This document shows, piece by piece, positions 5,666 through 14,005 of a stretch of 38,995 nt of DNA (positions are counted from its first letter, which is position 1; every line of letters begins with the position of its first letter). Location: positions 1-38,995 of the forward strand of contig CAZZBJ010000005.1 in the NCBI GenBank assembly GCA_964652805.1, read 5' to 3'. A program made the translations under genes and the position numbers. This DNA is from Claveliimonas sp964652805. Lineage in GTDB: Bacteria; Bacillota; Clostridia; Lachnospirales; Lachnospiraceae. The notes beneath the pieces are model-generated. The model was not told the origin of the DNA, did no database searches, and saw only the letters and a program-made list of their open reading frames with translations.

Positions 5666-8263
5666 TTACTTTTTATAAACAGAACTTTGGAGTATCACAG
5701 AAAGTATTCTGACTGCGCATGACTGAAGTTCTCCGACAGTAAGCGCATAAGGCGAAGTCTTCTCCTTTACGGAACGGATTATTTCATCCACATCCTCCTG
5801 TGAACCGGGCATAATAAGATCGTTCCCTGCTTTTATACAGCCGGCGGCGCTTGATGTTCCATATTTAAAGGTCTTCTCCGGTTCCATCTCAATACTTCCC
5901 GTTGTTCCCCAGTCTGTCATAATCATTCCCTGGAATCCCCATTCATCTCTCGCAATTGCAGTCAGAAGATCATAATGATTTGCTGAATGAACGCCATTGA
6001 TCAAATTGTACGATGTCATGATTGCCATGGGATGAGACTCTTTTACTGCGATTTCAAATCCTTTCAGATAGATTTCACGGGCAGCTCTCTCACTGACATG
6101 AACGTTTGTATGCATCCGGTTATCTTCCTGATTGTTCAACGCGAAATGCTTGATCGTTGTTCCGATTCCCGAGTGTTTCTGTACTCCTCTGGTATCTGCG
6201 GCGGCACACAGGCCAGAAACAAGAGGATCTTCTGAATAATACTCAAAATTCCTGCCGCATAACGGATTCCTGTGGATATTCATCCCCGGTGCGAGCCATA
6301 GTGTCACTCCCATCTCTTCCATTTCTTCTCCTACAATATCTCCTGCCTCTTCGATCATTTTCAAATCCCAAGTCTGCGCCAGCATTGTTGCGATCGGGAT
6401 TGCAGTGCAGTATTGATAACAGATTCGGAATCCTTCTGTCAGATTGGAAGTATCCAGAGCCATGCCCGGAATTTCAATTCCTGACAAAAACTGATTTTCC
6501 TGCTTCTGGATAATCTTTCCGTCTTTATCTACAGCATATGCGGTTGTCAATCGAAGTCCCGCCGGTCCGTCTGCCAAGATAATATTTCTAATATCTCTGC
6601 TCTCAGACAAAATGGATGTTGTATCTCCTGCCGCTCCGGGACAGGTCCTGGAAGCTGAACCGATTACAGAATCTTCCCCTGCTTCTCCACGCGCAGTACC
6701 CACACAAAGCTGCGCCATCTCCTCCACTGTCAGCTGTGCGACCAGTTCCTCCACCGAAGCGTCTCCGTTTCTCACATCATCCGCTTTCAACACTTTCTTC
6801 GTCACAGGCATTTCCAAGGGAAGAGGCGTCTCCCGATACGCTGCCGTATAAACTTCAATTTCCTGCGGGCTGATCGAAAGGCTTACGGCATCCTGCTTTT
6901 CCTGCTCTTCATTTTCATAGCTGTAGGAAGTCACCCCTTCCGACGAAAACATTTCAAATGCACTGTCAGATGCCATCCTGTTGGAAAGCCTCTCTGTGAT
7001 CACTTCTTTTTCGAGAAATGCCGCAGCTACCACTCTCGTAGCACGGGAATGGACTCCAACACGGATATAATAGGTTCCCGCCTCCAACACAAAACTGGCA
7101 CGTTCCTCATCGTATGACGCCATTCTTTCCACAGGAAAACAAATTTTCACCAGTTCTTCTTCGCCTGGCTCCAGTTCCTTTGTCTTTGCATAAGCTGCCA
7201 GTTCTTGATACGGTTTTTCAATCTTCCCTTCGGGAGCAGAAAAATAAATCTGTATGACTTCGCTCCCGGAATATGTATTTCCCGTATTTTTAACACAAAC
7301 ATCAAGTAAAATGAGATTTCCCGAAACCGATGCGTTTACCGTCCGGACGTCAAATTTTGTATAAGACAGTCCGTATCCGAAAGGATATGCCGGAGTGATA
7401 TTAAATGAATCGAAATACCGATATCCCACATAAATCCCTTCTCTGTAGAATTCATCATCCAAATTTCCATTCATATGGCTGAATGTTTCTGCGCTGGGAT
7501 AATCCATATAATTTTCCGCCCACGTATCTGTCAAATGTCCTCCAGGTGTAACCGCACCGGTCAGCACATCCGCAAGGGCATATCCGCCGATATTCCCTGC
7601 CTGACCCATCAGCAGAAGAGCGTCAATGCCGCTCTCCTCCCTCAGAAACTTCGTGTCAATCACGCCACCCACATTAAGCGCAACAATCACATAGTCAAAA
7701 ATCTTTCTCAGGGTTCTGATAGACTCTTTTTCTTCTTCATACAGTTCATATTCCCCTGCAACAGGAGCCCTATCCTTACCTTCGCCGGAATTTCGCGAGA
7801 TGATAAATAAGGCCGTATCCGCATTCTCCACATTCTCCGTTTCTGTAACCGGTATAACAGCCGGTTCCCTAAACGGATGATTAAACATATCCAGAATCGC
7901 CATACTGCCCTTTTCTTCTATTTTCTTGTTCAGGGCGGAATAATAGGCAGACTGTGCTTCATCAGTAATCCGGTCATACTCGTCAAGCCATGTTTTTGAA
8001 ACGATCTGAAACCCTGCTGCTTCCAGTCCTTGCTCTACATTAATCACAAAACGACTGTTTACATCGCCCGAGCCGACACCTCCCTTTACGGTCCGTCTGG
8101 CTCCGTTGCCAAAAAGAGCCAGTTTTTTCTTATTCCTCAACGGAAGTACTCCATTATTTTCCAGAAGCACCATGCCCTGAGCCGCAATTTTTCTTGCCCG
8201 GTCTGCATTTCGTTTTTCACGTTCGCTCATATCAGAGTTGGTTGTGGTGTAAAATATTGTCAT
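5666..8263 (-). CDS. GH3 glycoside hydrolase, permuted domain order
   Basis: An 865-aa intracellular-type enzyme (no signal peptide) starting at ATG 8263 behind AGGAGG. The order is reversed relative to common GH3 enzymes: the GH3 C-terminal (alpha/beta) domain comes first (GMVLLENNGVLPL at ~30, ALFGNGARRT, AYPFGYGLSYTKFD at ~290), then a fibronectin-III-like domain (~300-420), then the catalytic GH3 N-terminal barrel (~500-865) with ADGPAGLR, KHFALNNQE and nucleophile-bearing MIMTDWG. This arrangement is known from Ruminococcus and Butyrivibrio beta-glucosidases. The substrate (beta-glucoside or xyloside) cannot be read from sequence. Its neighbours are a solute-binding-protein remnant upstream and a broken GH51 gene downstream, so this is probably the last intact gene of a plant-glycan operon. 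Confidence 0.92.
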   Translation of the reverse strand: MTIFYTTTNSDMSEREKRNADRARKIAAQGMVLLENNGVLPLRNKKKLALFGNGARRTVKGGVGSGDVNSRFVINVEQGLEAAGFQIVSKTWLDEYDRITDEAQSAYYSALNKKIEEKGSMAILDMFNHPFREPAVIPVTETENVENADTALFIISRNSGEGKDRAPVAGEYELYEEEKESIRTLRKIFDYVIVALNVGGVIDTKFLREESGIDALLLMGQAGNIGGYALADVLTGAVTPGGHLTDTWAENYMDYPSAETFSHMNGNLDDEFYREGIYVGYRYFDSFNITPAYPFGYGLSYTKFDVRTVNASVSGNLILLDVCVKNTGNTYSGSEVIQIYFSAPEGKIEKPYQELAAYAKTKELEPGEEELVKICFPVERMASYDEERASFVLEAGTYYIRVGVHSRATRVVAAAFLEKEVITERLSNRMASDSAFEMFSSEGVTSYSYENEEQEKQDAVSLSISPQEIEVYTAAYRETPLPLEMPVTKKVLKADDVRNGDASVEELVAQLTVEEMAQLCVGTARGEAGEDSVIGSASRTCPGAAGDTTSILSESRDIRNIILADGPAGLRLTTAYAVDKDGKIIQKQENQFLSGIEIPGMALDTSNLTEGFRICYQYCTAIPIATMLAQTWDLKMIEEAGDIVGEEMEEMGVTLWLAPGMNIHRNPLCGRNFEYYSEDPLVSGLCAAADTRGVQKHSGIGTTIKHFALNNQEDNRMHTNVHVSERAAREIYLKGFEIAVKESHPMAIMTSYNLINGVHSANHYDLLTAIARDEWGFQGMIMTDWGTTGSIEMEPEKTFKYGTSSAAGCIKAGNDLIMPGSQEDVDEIIRSVKEKTSPYALTVGELQSCAVRILSVILQSSVYKK

Positions 8264-8326
8264 CCATTTTCCTCCTATCCGCTTATGTTTCTATTCCTGT
8301 TCGACAAGTCGTTCATTCAACTGTTC

Positions 8327-8458
8327 CTATTTCGCAGTCATAACATCCTCAAGCCCGGACGCGTAGAGCGCATCCCGGCAATCAGCCGTCTTAGTACCGT
8401 CATTCCATACATAGCTGATAAACTGATTGCCCATAAGCCATCCGGTATCTGATAATTT
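8327..8458 (-). pseudogene. C-terminal remnant of an ABC solute-binding protein
   Basis: The frame DTGWLMGNQFISYVWNDG, then CRDALYASGLEDVMTAK, has the look of the C-terminal end of an extracellular sugar-binding protein, but stops at TAG (8327-8329) where the family usually continues with a charged KQEQLD-type tail; the next codons (EQLNERLVEQE) do read that way. It has no start and directly abuts the IS630 remnant. An importer for the GH3 substrate is inferred; identification is tentative. Confidence 0.4.
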
Positions 8459-8775
8459 ACGTCCTCGATTCCGTACTGCCACAGATATGAGTTTCGCTGA
8501 TCAGCGGGATAGCTTCTCCGGTCTGCAGATCGATCCCTGCTGACAGGGACAATGTCCCAAGGCGTTTGTATTCTTAATCCCTGCGGATTGTACTGTAATG
8601 CTCATCCGGAAGAAAATCCGGAGACGTTGTGGCAGTTACTTGTATCCCGGACTTTCTATCATAAGAAAGCACATGAATCGCCTGATTATCTTCCGCCCAC
8701 GGAATGAACAGACCATTTTCATCAAACTGCATGGAACGTTGTTTATATACTAACCATACATTATCACAGAATTTC
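8457..8775 (-). pseudogene. IS630-family transposase remnant
   Basis: The frame reads YKQRSMQFDENGLFIPWAED, HVLSYDRKSGIQVTATTSPD, HYSTIRRD, then a TAA (8574-8576), and continues in frame EYKRLGTLSLSAGIDLQTGE, AIPLISETH. This matches the DDE_3 core of IS630-type transposases (pattern ..SYDEKPGIQA...TAPD...YEYKRLGTLSLLAGIDLLTG...). Both ends are missing: the 5' side runs into the aminotransferase gene and the 3' side into the solute-binding-protein remnant. It marks an old insertion at the junction between the AT-richer glycan block and the GC-rich core block. Confidence 0.7.
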
Positions 8776-9957
8776 TTATAGAAGCCGCAGAGCTGCCTCC
8801 ACAGCGTCAGCCGCCCTCTCCAGCGTCTCCATGGAAGCCGCATAGGTGATCCGCAGGTGCCCCGGCGCCAGGAACGCACTGCCCGGCACTACTGCCACCC
8901 GGGCCTTCTCCAGGAGAAATTCCGCAAGGGCCAGATCATCCTCTATCTTCTTTCCGTTATATACCCTGCCTATATGATCTGTCACATCCGGCAGAAGGTA
9001 GAAGGCTCCCTCCCCCTTCCGGCAGCGGATGCCCTCTATGCTGCACAGCCGCTCATGGAGAAAACCGCGGCGCCTGTCGTACTCCGACGCCATCTCCCTA
9101 ACGCAGTCCTGGCTGCCCTGCAGCGCCGCCATCCCGGCCTTCTGGGAAATGGAATTGACAGAGGAGATCATCTGACTCTGGACCACATTGACCGCCTTCA
9201 CGACCTCACGGTCAGCAGCCAGATAGCCGAGCCTCCACCCTGTCATGGCGTAGGTCTTGGAAAAGCTGTTGATGAGCACCGTCCGCCTTCGGGCGTCCCC
9301 GGACAGGGAGCTTACGCTCACGTGCTCCCGTCCCTCGTATACCATGCACTCGTATACCTCGTCCGATATAATATAGAAGTCATGTCTCTTTGCAAGAAAC
9401 GCCAGCTCTTCCAGGCTCTCCCGGCTGTACACGGCCCCGGTGGGGTTGTTGGGCGTGTTGATGATCACCGCCTTTGTCCGCTCCGTGACTGCCTGTGCAA
9501 TATTGGCAGGGTCAAGGCTGAAATCCTCCGCTGTCCTCACAGGCACCGGCACTCCCCCGGCCATGCGTACCATCTCTGTGTAGCTGACCCAGCAGGGGCA
9601 GGGGATGATCACCTCGTCTTCCGGATCACAGAGGGCGAGGAGCGCGGCGTAGATGCACTGCTTGGCTCCCGGACCCAGGGTGATCTCATCCGGCCCGTAC
9701 TCTGCCTTATTTTCCCTTGCCAGCTTGGCCGCTATGGCCTCTCTTAGCTCCGGCATACCCATGACCGGCGTATACCTTGTAAATCCTTCCCTGATGGCCT
9801 CCTCTGCCGCCCGGCAGATATGGGCCGGGGTATCAAAATCGGGCTCACCTACATTGAGTCCGATCACAGGGATGCCCTCCCTCTTCATTGCAGCTATGCG
9901 GTTTGTCAGCTCCACCGTCCCGGACGGCTCTACTTCCTGTATCCTCTTAGAAATCAT
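8776..9957 (-). CDS. PLP-dependent aminotransferase, aspartate type
   Basis: A 393-aa fold-type I class I/II aminotransferase. Motifs in order: GLNVGEPDFDTP (~34), RYTPVMGMPELREAI (~61), NTPNNPTGAVY (~165), ISDEVYE (~197), and SFSKTYAMTGWRLGY (~230) holding the PLP-binding lysine; a C-terminal substrate-binding arginine is expected in the HLRITYA motif. Length and motifs fit the AspC/PatA-like group that moves amino groups between amino acids and 2-oxo acids in the cytoplasm. Exact substrate is uncertain. Start is ATG 9957 behind GAGAGGAAAG, with its own promoter at 9988-10016. It appears monocistronic. Confidence 0.93.
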   Translation of the reverse strand: MISKRIQEVEPSGTVELTNRIAAMKREGIPVIGLNVGEPDFDTPAHICRAAEEAIREGFTRYTPVMGMPELREAIAAKLARENKAEYGPDEITLGPGAKQCIYAALLALCDPEDEVIIPCPCWVSYTEMVRMAGGVPVPVRTAEDFSLDPANIAQAVTERTKAVIINTPNNPTGAVYSRESLEELAFLAKRHDFYIISDEVYECMVYEGREHVSVSSLSGDARRRTVLINSFSKTYAMTGWRLGYLAADREVVKAVNVVQSQMISSVNSISQKAGMAALQGSQDCVREMASEYDRRRGFLHERLCSIEGIRCRKGEGAFYLLPDVTDHIGRVYNGKKIEDDLALAEFLLEKARVAVVPGSAFLAPGHLRITYAASMETLERAADAVEAALRLL

Positions 9958-9987
9958 AGATCTTTCCTCTCATTTACCATATGATTG

Positions 9988-10016
9988 ATTATACAGCCGC
10001 TTCAGCGCTTTATCAA
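9988..10016 (-). promoter_or_regulatory. Aminotransferase promoter
   Basis: TTGATA (10011-10016), a 17-base spacer and a perfect TATAAT (9988-9993), 30 bases upstream of the aminotransferase ATG. Confidence 0.85.
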
Positions 10017-10042
10017 GTTAAGATCATGAAATCGCACTGTTT

Positions 10043-10567
10043 TTAAAGTATCTTGAAAGCCCCCACAACGGGCAGCTTTCTTCCTGCGCCCCGGCAGGCA
10101 TCCACAATGCCCACGATCATGAGGATAAAGAACACAAGGCCCAGGATGCCACCTGCCAGCTCAAAGGGCCAGAAGGAGGAAAAGAGCACAAAGCCCAGGA
10201 CGGTGCCTTCGGACAGAATGTCCGCCAGAATACTCCCGATCCAGATCACAAGTCCCTGATTGATGTGGTGTCTCAGATACTCTGAATTTTTGTTGCCCGC
10301 AAGGAGGGGAATGAGAACCAGGATGCCTATGTAGGACAGGACTGCCATCACTTTATTCGCTCTCACATCCTCCGGATGAAAATATCCCTCCCTGGGCTGA
10401 TCATACGGGCCCTGCTGATCGTATTGACTCTGCTGCCCGCCGTAATCGTAGTACTGCCGGCCCTGCTGGTCGTACTGCCCCTGGTCCAGAGGGATCTCAG
10501 CCCCGCAGTAAGGACAGAAACGGATTCCGTCGTCCACCTTTGCTCCGCACTTCATACAATATACCAT
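10043..10567 (-). CDS. Zinc-ribbon membrane protein (DUF4870-like)
   Basis: The start is ATG 10567 behind GGGAGGAGAG, giving 174 aa; an upstream in-frame start would overlap the preceding gene. Residues 3-25 form a double-CxxC zinc ribbon (YCMKCGAKV, FCPYCGAEI). A Gln/Tyr-rich low-complexity linker (QYDQQG repeats) follows to ~70. The C-terminal ~100 residues contain about three membrane helices typical of DUF4870-like proteins (VMAVLSYIGILVLIPLLAG, YLRHHINQGLVIWI, GLVFFILMIVGIVDACRGA). It lies one base after the 88-aa gene, so it is the last gene of the rnr-smpB operon. Role unknown. Confidence 0.85.
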   Translation of the reverse strand: MVYCMKCGAKVDDGIRFCPYCGAEIPLDQGQYDQQGRQYYDYGGQQSQYDQQGPYDQPREGYFHPEDVRANKVMAVLSYIGILVLIPLLAGNKNSEYLRHHINQGLVIWIGSILADILSEGTVLGFVLFSSFWPFELAGGILGLVFFILMIVGIVDACRGAGRKLPVVGAFKIL

Positions 10568-10568
10568 C

Positions 10569-10835
10569 TTACTCTCCTCCCATATGCACTGGATTTTTCT
10601 CGTCCTCCAGGCCCAGTATCTCTGCAAGGACTTCTATGATGATCTCATTTGTGCAGGACTTGATGTACCCCATCATGTGAAGGGATATCTCATCCTGCCT
10701 CTGACTTTCCGTCAGCTCTGTCTTCGCATTTGTCTCCTGGATGAGCCGAATGAGCTGAGGCGTCAACTCTTCGTAGGTCTCCATGGTCGTCTGAGAGACC
10801 ATTTTTCTAAGCTCCTCTTTACTTACAGGTACCAT
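10569..10835 (-). CDS. Conserved-looking hypothetical, 88 aa
   Basis: An 88-aa acidic, helical protein (MVPVSKEELRKMVSQTTMET start; EIIIEVLAEILGLEDE near the end) with no cysteine motif or membrane segment. ATG 10835 is preceded by GAGGAGG, 13 bases after smpB. It sits between smpB and a zinc-ribbon membrane gene in the same operon. I do not recognise the family. The tight spacing argues it is expressed. Confidence 0.75.
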   Translation of the reverse strand: MVPVSKEELRKMVSQTTMETYEELTPQLIRLIQETNAKTELTESQRQDEISLHMMGYIKSCTNEIIIEVLAEILGLEDEKNPVHMGGE

Positions 10836-10848
10836 ATCATTTCCTCCT

Positions 10849-11322
10849 CTATCCGAAGTTTCTCACCTTAAATTCCCGTTCCGCCTCTCTCTTCTGGTCC
10901 TTTTTGGCGATGTCCTGCCGCCTGTCGTAGAGCTTCTTGCCCCTTGCGAGGCCAATCTCCACCTTCACCAGACTACCTTTAAAATAAACCTTGAGGGGCA
11001 CGATTGCAATACCCTTCTCCTTCATTTTTCCTGTCATCTTGTTGATCTCTGACTTGTGGAGAAGGAGCTTGCGCACCCGCAGGGGATCTTTGTTGAAAAT
11101 GTTCCCCTTCTCATAGGGGCTGATGTGCATGCCGTAGATCCAGACCTCCCCGTTCTCAATGCGGATAAATGACTCCTTGATACTGCATTTTCCCATGCGC
11201 AGGGACTTGACCTCGGTTCCCGCCAGGGAGATGCCGGCCTCGCAGGTGTCCAGTATAAAATAGTCGTGATATGCCTTCTTATTGTTAGCAATCAGCTTCC
11301 CGTCTGTCTTCTTTTTCGCCAT
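10849..11322 (-). CDS. smpB: SsrA-binding protein SmpB
   Basis: SmpB binds the tRNA-like part of tmRNA and brings it to stalled ribosomes. The 157-aa frame from ATG 11322 starts MAKKKTDGKLIANNKKAYHD, then AGISLAGTEVKSLR, SIKESFIRI, MHISPYEKGN, and the positively charged C-terminal tail KLYDRRQDIAKKDQKREAER, all standard for the family. An upstream in-frame start at 11352 adds 10 residues but lies within rnr. The gene overlaps the end of rnr by 38 bases, so translation is probably coupled. The tmRNA gene is in the same window. Confidence 0.97.
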   Translation of the reverse strand: MAKKKTDGKLIANNKKAYHDYFILDTCEAGISLAGTEVKSLRMGKCSIKESFIRIENGEVWIYGMHISPYEKGNIFNKDPLRVRKLLLHKSEINKMTGKMKEKGIAIVPLKVYFKGSLVKVEIGLARGKKLYDRRQDIAKKDQKREAEREFKVRNFG

Positions 11323-13492
11323 CCTCCGGCTCTCCTTCCTTTGCAATCTCAAAATCTATGGTCCTCTGCAGCCGGTCTACCCCGGTCACCCGCACCCGGA
11401 GCTTCTGCCCCAGTTTGTAGGCCCGGCCTGTGTGGCTGCCGATCATCTCGTATCTGTCCTCGTAGTACTCGTAGTGGTCATCGCTCATGGATGCCGCGTG
11501 TACCAGCCCCTCCACCGTGTTGGGGAGCTCCACGTACATGCCCCATTTGGTGATGCTGGAGACCACTCCGTCAAACTCCTGGCCGATGTGCTGTGACATG
11601 TACTCCGCCTTTTTCAGCTTCACGGTCTCCCGCTCTGCCTCCTCGGCCCGGCGCTCTGTCTGGCTGGCCTGCTTTGCCACCTCAGGCAGCCGCTTCTCAT
11701 AGTGCTCCGCCTTTTTCTCATTCAGGCGCAGACGCAGGTCGTCCTTGATAATCCGGTGGATCTGCAGGTCCGGGTAACGCCGGATGGGGGATGTGAAATG
11801 AGTGTAGTACTTGGCTGCCAGTCCGAAGTGTCCTGTGTTCTCCGGCGTGTATTGGGCTTGCTTCATGGACCGCAGGGCCAGCCGGCTTATGAGGGCCTCC
11901 TGGGGCGTGCCCTCGATCTTTCCCATGAGCTTCTGTATCTCCATGGGACGCACCTTCTCTCTCACATGTATGGTGTAGCCGAAATTGTTGATAAAGGCAG
12001 CCAGCGTCTTTATCTTGTCCTCGTCCGGCGCCTCGTGGGTCCTGTAGAGGAAGGGCACCTCCCGCCAGAAATACTCCTCCGCCACAGTCTCGTTTGCCAG
12101 CAGCATAAAATCCTCAATAAGCCGCGTGGCCGCGTTTCTCTCGTAGGGCCTGATCTCCACCGGCTTTCCCCTCTCGTCCAGGATCAGCTTGGCCTCGGGG
12201 AAATCAAAGTCAATGGACCCTCTCCTGCGGCGTCTCTCCCTGAGTATACCGGAGAGCCGCGCCATCCGGGTAAGCATGGGGGTCATGTCCTCGTATCGTT
12301 TCATCTCCTTCGGGTCCTCCCCCTTGAGTATCCTGCTGACACCTGCGTAGCTCATGCGGTGATCCACCCGGATCACCGTCTCGGCAATCTCATGGTCTGT
12401 CACGTCGCCGTTCTCATCTATGGTCATGATGCAGCTCAGAGCCAGACGATCCTCCCCCTCGTTCAAAGAGCAGATCCCGTTGGACAGTCGGTGGGGCAGC
12501 ATGGGAATCACCCGGTCTGCCAGGTACACGCTTGTCCCTCTCTTTAAGGCCTCCCGGTCCAGGGCACTGCCCTCCTGCACGTAATTGGCCACATCTGCAA
12601 TGTGGACGCCCAGCACATACCGGTCTCCCTCCTTTGTGAGGGAGACTGCGTCGTCCAGATCCTTGGCGTCTTCCCCGTCTATAGTGACCATCTGCCAGTC
12701 TCTTATATCCTTCCGGCCTGCCATATCCGCCTCGCTGATATGGTCCGGCACACGGCCCGCCTGGTTCAGCACCTTCTCCGGGAATTCGCAGGGCAGCTCG
12801 CTCCCCTTCACGATGGACAGGATATCCACCCCGGGGTCATTGGCGTGTCCCAGGATCTCCACGACCCGGCCCTCCGGCTTTCTTGCGGAGCCGCCGTAGG
12901 AAGTCAGCTCCACCACTACCTTGTGGCCGTCCACAGCTCCCCCGTCTTTTCCCTCCGGGATGAACACATCCTCCAGAAAACGCCGGTTATCCGGAACAAC
13001 AAATCCGTATCTCTTCTTCTTCGACTTCTCATAAAGCCCCACCAGGGTAGTCGTCCCCCGCTCCAGGATCCTGACCACGCGCCCTTCCTGCCGGTGCCTG
13101 TGGCTGTCACCTTGGCGGCCGTCCCGCCTGTGGCTGCCGTCCCGGGTCAGGGCCACCTCCACCGTGTCTCCGTGAAACGCGCCGCCGGTGTCATCTTCGC
13201 CGATGAAAATATCCTCCTCCCGGCCTTCCACAGCCACAAATCCAAATCCCCTCGGATTGGCCTGGTACACGCCGGTGAGAGTCCGGGACTCACCCTTACA
13301 GTATTTTCCCTTTTTGCTAACGCAGATCTTCCCCTCATCCACAAGGCTGTCCAGCACTTCCTTCAGTTCGCTTCTCTGCTCCTTTGATACCTGGAGAAGA
13401 GACGCCATCTCCTTCAGCTTCATGGGTATATAAAAATCATCGCAGATAAACTCATAGATGATCTTTTTTCTCTTCTCAAATGTCCCGTCCAT
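11285..13492 (-). CDS. rnr: Ribonuclease R (RNB family 3'-5' exonuclease)
   Basis: A 735-aa processive 3'-5' exoribonuclease that degrades structured RNA and tmRNA-tagged mRNAs. Domains: N-terminal winged-helix region (1-65), cold-shock OB folds around GVYQANPRGFGFVAV and GLYEKSKKKRYGFVVP, the RNB catalytic centre TIDGEDAKDLDDAVSL (~268-283) with its metal-binding aspartates, and a C-terminal S1 domain (GVVSSITKWGMYVELP). An Arg/His-rich stretch (SHRRDGRQGDSHRHRQ) interrupts the OB region. ATG 13492 lies behind GAAGGGAAG. Order secG-rnr-smpB is classic in Firmicutes. A terminator separates it from secG and its leader can fold into competing hairpins. Confidence 0.96.
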   Translation of the reverse strand: MDGTFEKRKKIIYEFICDDFYIPMKLKEMASLLQVSKEQRSELKEVLDSLVDEGKICVSKKGKYCKGESRTLTGVYQANPRGFGFVAVEGREEDIFIGEDDTGGAFHGDTVEVALTRDGSHRRDGRQGDSHRHRQEGRVVRILERGTTTLVGLYEKSKKKRYGFVVPDNRRFLEDVFIPEGKDGGAVDGHKVVVELTSYGGSARKPEGRVVEILGHANDPGVDILSIVKGSELPCEFPEKVLNQAGRVPDHISEADMAGRKDIRDWQMVTIDGEDAKDLDDAVSLTKEGDRYVLGVHIADVANYVQEGSALDREALKRGTSVYLADRVIPMLPHRLSNGICSLNEGEDRLALSCIMTIDENGDVTDHEIAETVIRVDHRMSYAGVSRILKGEDPKEMKRYEDMTPMLTRMARLSGILRERRRRRGSIDFDFPEAKLILDERGKPVEIRPYERNAATRLIEDFMLLANETVAEEYFWREVPFLYRTHEAPDEDKIKTLAAFINNFGYTIHVREKVRPMEIQKLMGKIEGTPQEALISRLALRSMKQAQYTPENTGHFGLAAKYYTHFTSPIRRYPDLQIHRIIKDDLRLRLNEKKAEHYEKRLPEVAKQASQTERRAEEAERETVKLKKAEYMSQHIGQEFDGVVSSITKWGMYVELPNTVEGLVHAASMSDDHYEYYEDRYEMIGSHTGRAYKLGQKLRVRVTGVDRLQRTIDFEIAKEGEPEDGEKEDRREADC

Positions 13493-13520
13493 CCTATCAC
13501 TTCCCTTCTTCCGTAAGTGC

Positions 13521-13556
13521 GCCCTCGCAGAGGGCTTTTATCCCGCAGAAAAGCCT
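13521..13556 (-). promoter_or_regulatory. rnr leader with competing hairpins
   Basis: In the rnr leader GCCCTCTGCGAGGGC (13521-13535) makes a 5-bp hairpin, while AGGCTTTT...AAAAGCCCT (13531-13556) makes an alternative stem. The two share the GCCCT strand, so they exclude each other. No clear promoter lies between the secG terminator and rnr. Confidence 0.4.
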
Positions 13557-13576
13557 AAAAGGGACTTTCCCGCAGA

Positions 13577-13616
13577 ATAAAAAAGAACACCCCCGTCTAT
13601 ATAAACAAGAGTGTTC
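13577..13616 (-). terminator. secG terminator / rnr attenuator
   Basis: GAACAC(TC)...(G)GTGTTC hairpin (13585-13616) followed by TTTTTTATT on the minus strand, 26 bases after the secG stop. Partial read-through would be needed to express rnr from the secG promoter. Confidence 0.75.
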
Positions 13617-13641
13617 CGCTTTTGTATCTTTTCTCTTTGTT

Positions 13642-13884
13642 TTACGCAAATACCTGCAGATTCAGGACCGCTGCCAGAACAATAAAAAGAATGGCAAGGA
13701 ACTTGGTAGATTTCACAAGCGCCCCCTCCATGGAACGTCCTTTATTCTGGCCCCAGTATGTGTCGGCCATGCCTCCGATCGTTCCCAGTCCTGCCTGCTT
13801 GCCCTCCTGCATCAGAATGATGATAGTAAGCGCAATACAGTCTATAGCAAATATGATCATTAAAACTACTTTCAATATTTCCAC
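13642..13884 (-). CDS. secG: Preprotein translocase subunit SecG
   Basis: SecG is the small non-essential subunit of the SecYEG channel. The 80-aa protein starts with GTG 13884 behind AGGAGG and reads EILKVVLMIIFAIDCIALTI, the family motif ILMQEGKQAGLG, a polar loop (DTYWGQNKGRSMEG), and a second membrane helix (FLAILFIVLAAVLNLQVF), the usual two-helix layout. No ATG is available, so GTG is the start. It has its own extended -10 promoter (13916-13944) and a terminator just downstream. Confidence 0.95.
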   Translation of the reverse strand: MEILKVVLMIIFAIDCIALTIIILMQEGKQAGLGTIGGMADTYWGQNKGRSMEGALVKSTKFLAILFIVLAAVLNLQVFA

Positions 13885-13915
13885 CGTTAACACCTCCTGC
13901 GAATAAACCACATTT

Positions 13916-13944
13916 ATTCTAGCACAAGGCGGTCCGTATAGCAA
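13916..13944 (-). promoter_or_regulatory. secG promoter (extended -10)
   Basis: TTGCTA (13939-13944), a 17-base spacer ending in TGC, and TAGAAT (13916-13921). The TGC makes an extended -10. Confidence 0.75.
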
Positions 13945-14005
13945 GGGATTTTTTACATCTGTCGCCGGTTTCTGACATCTCTTTTCCTCTCCTGCCGGGC
14001 CAGGC

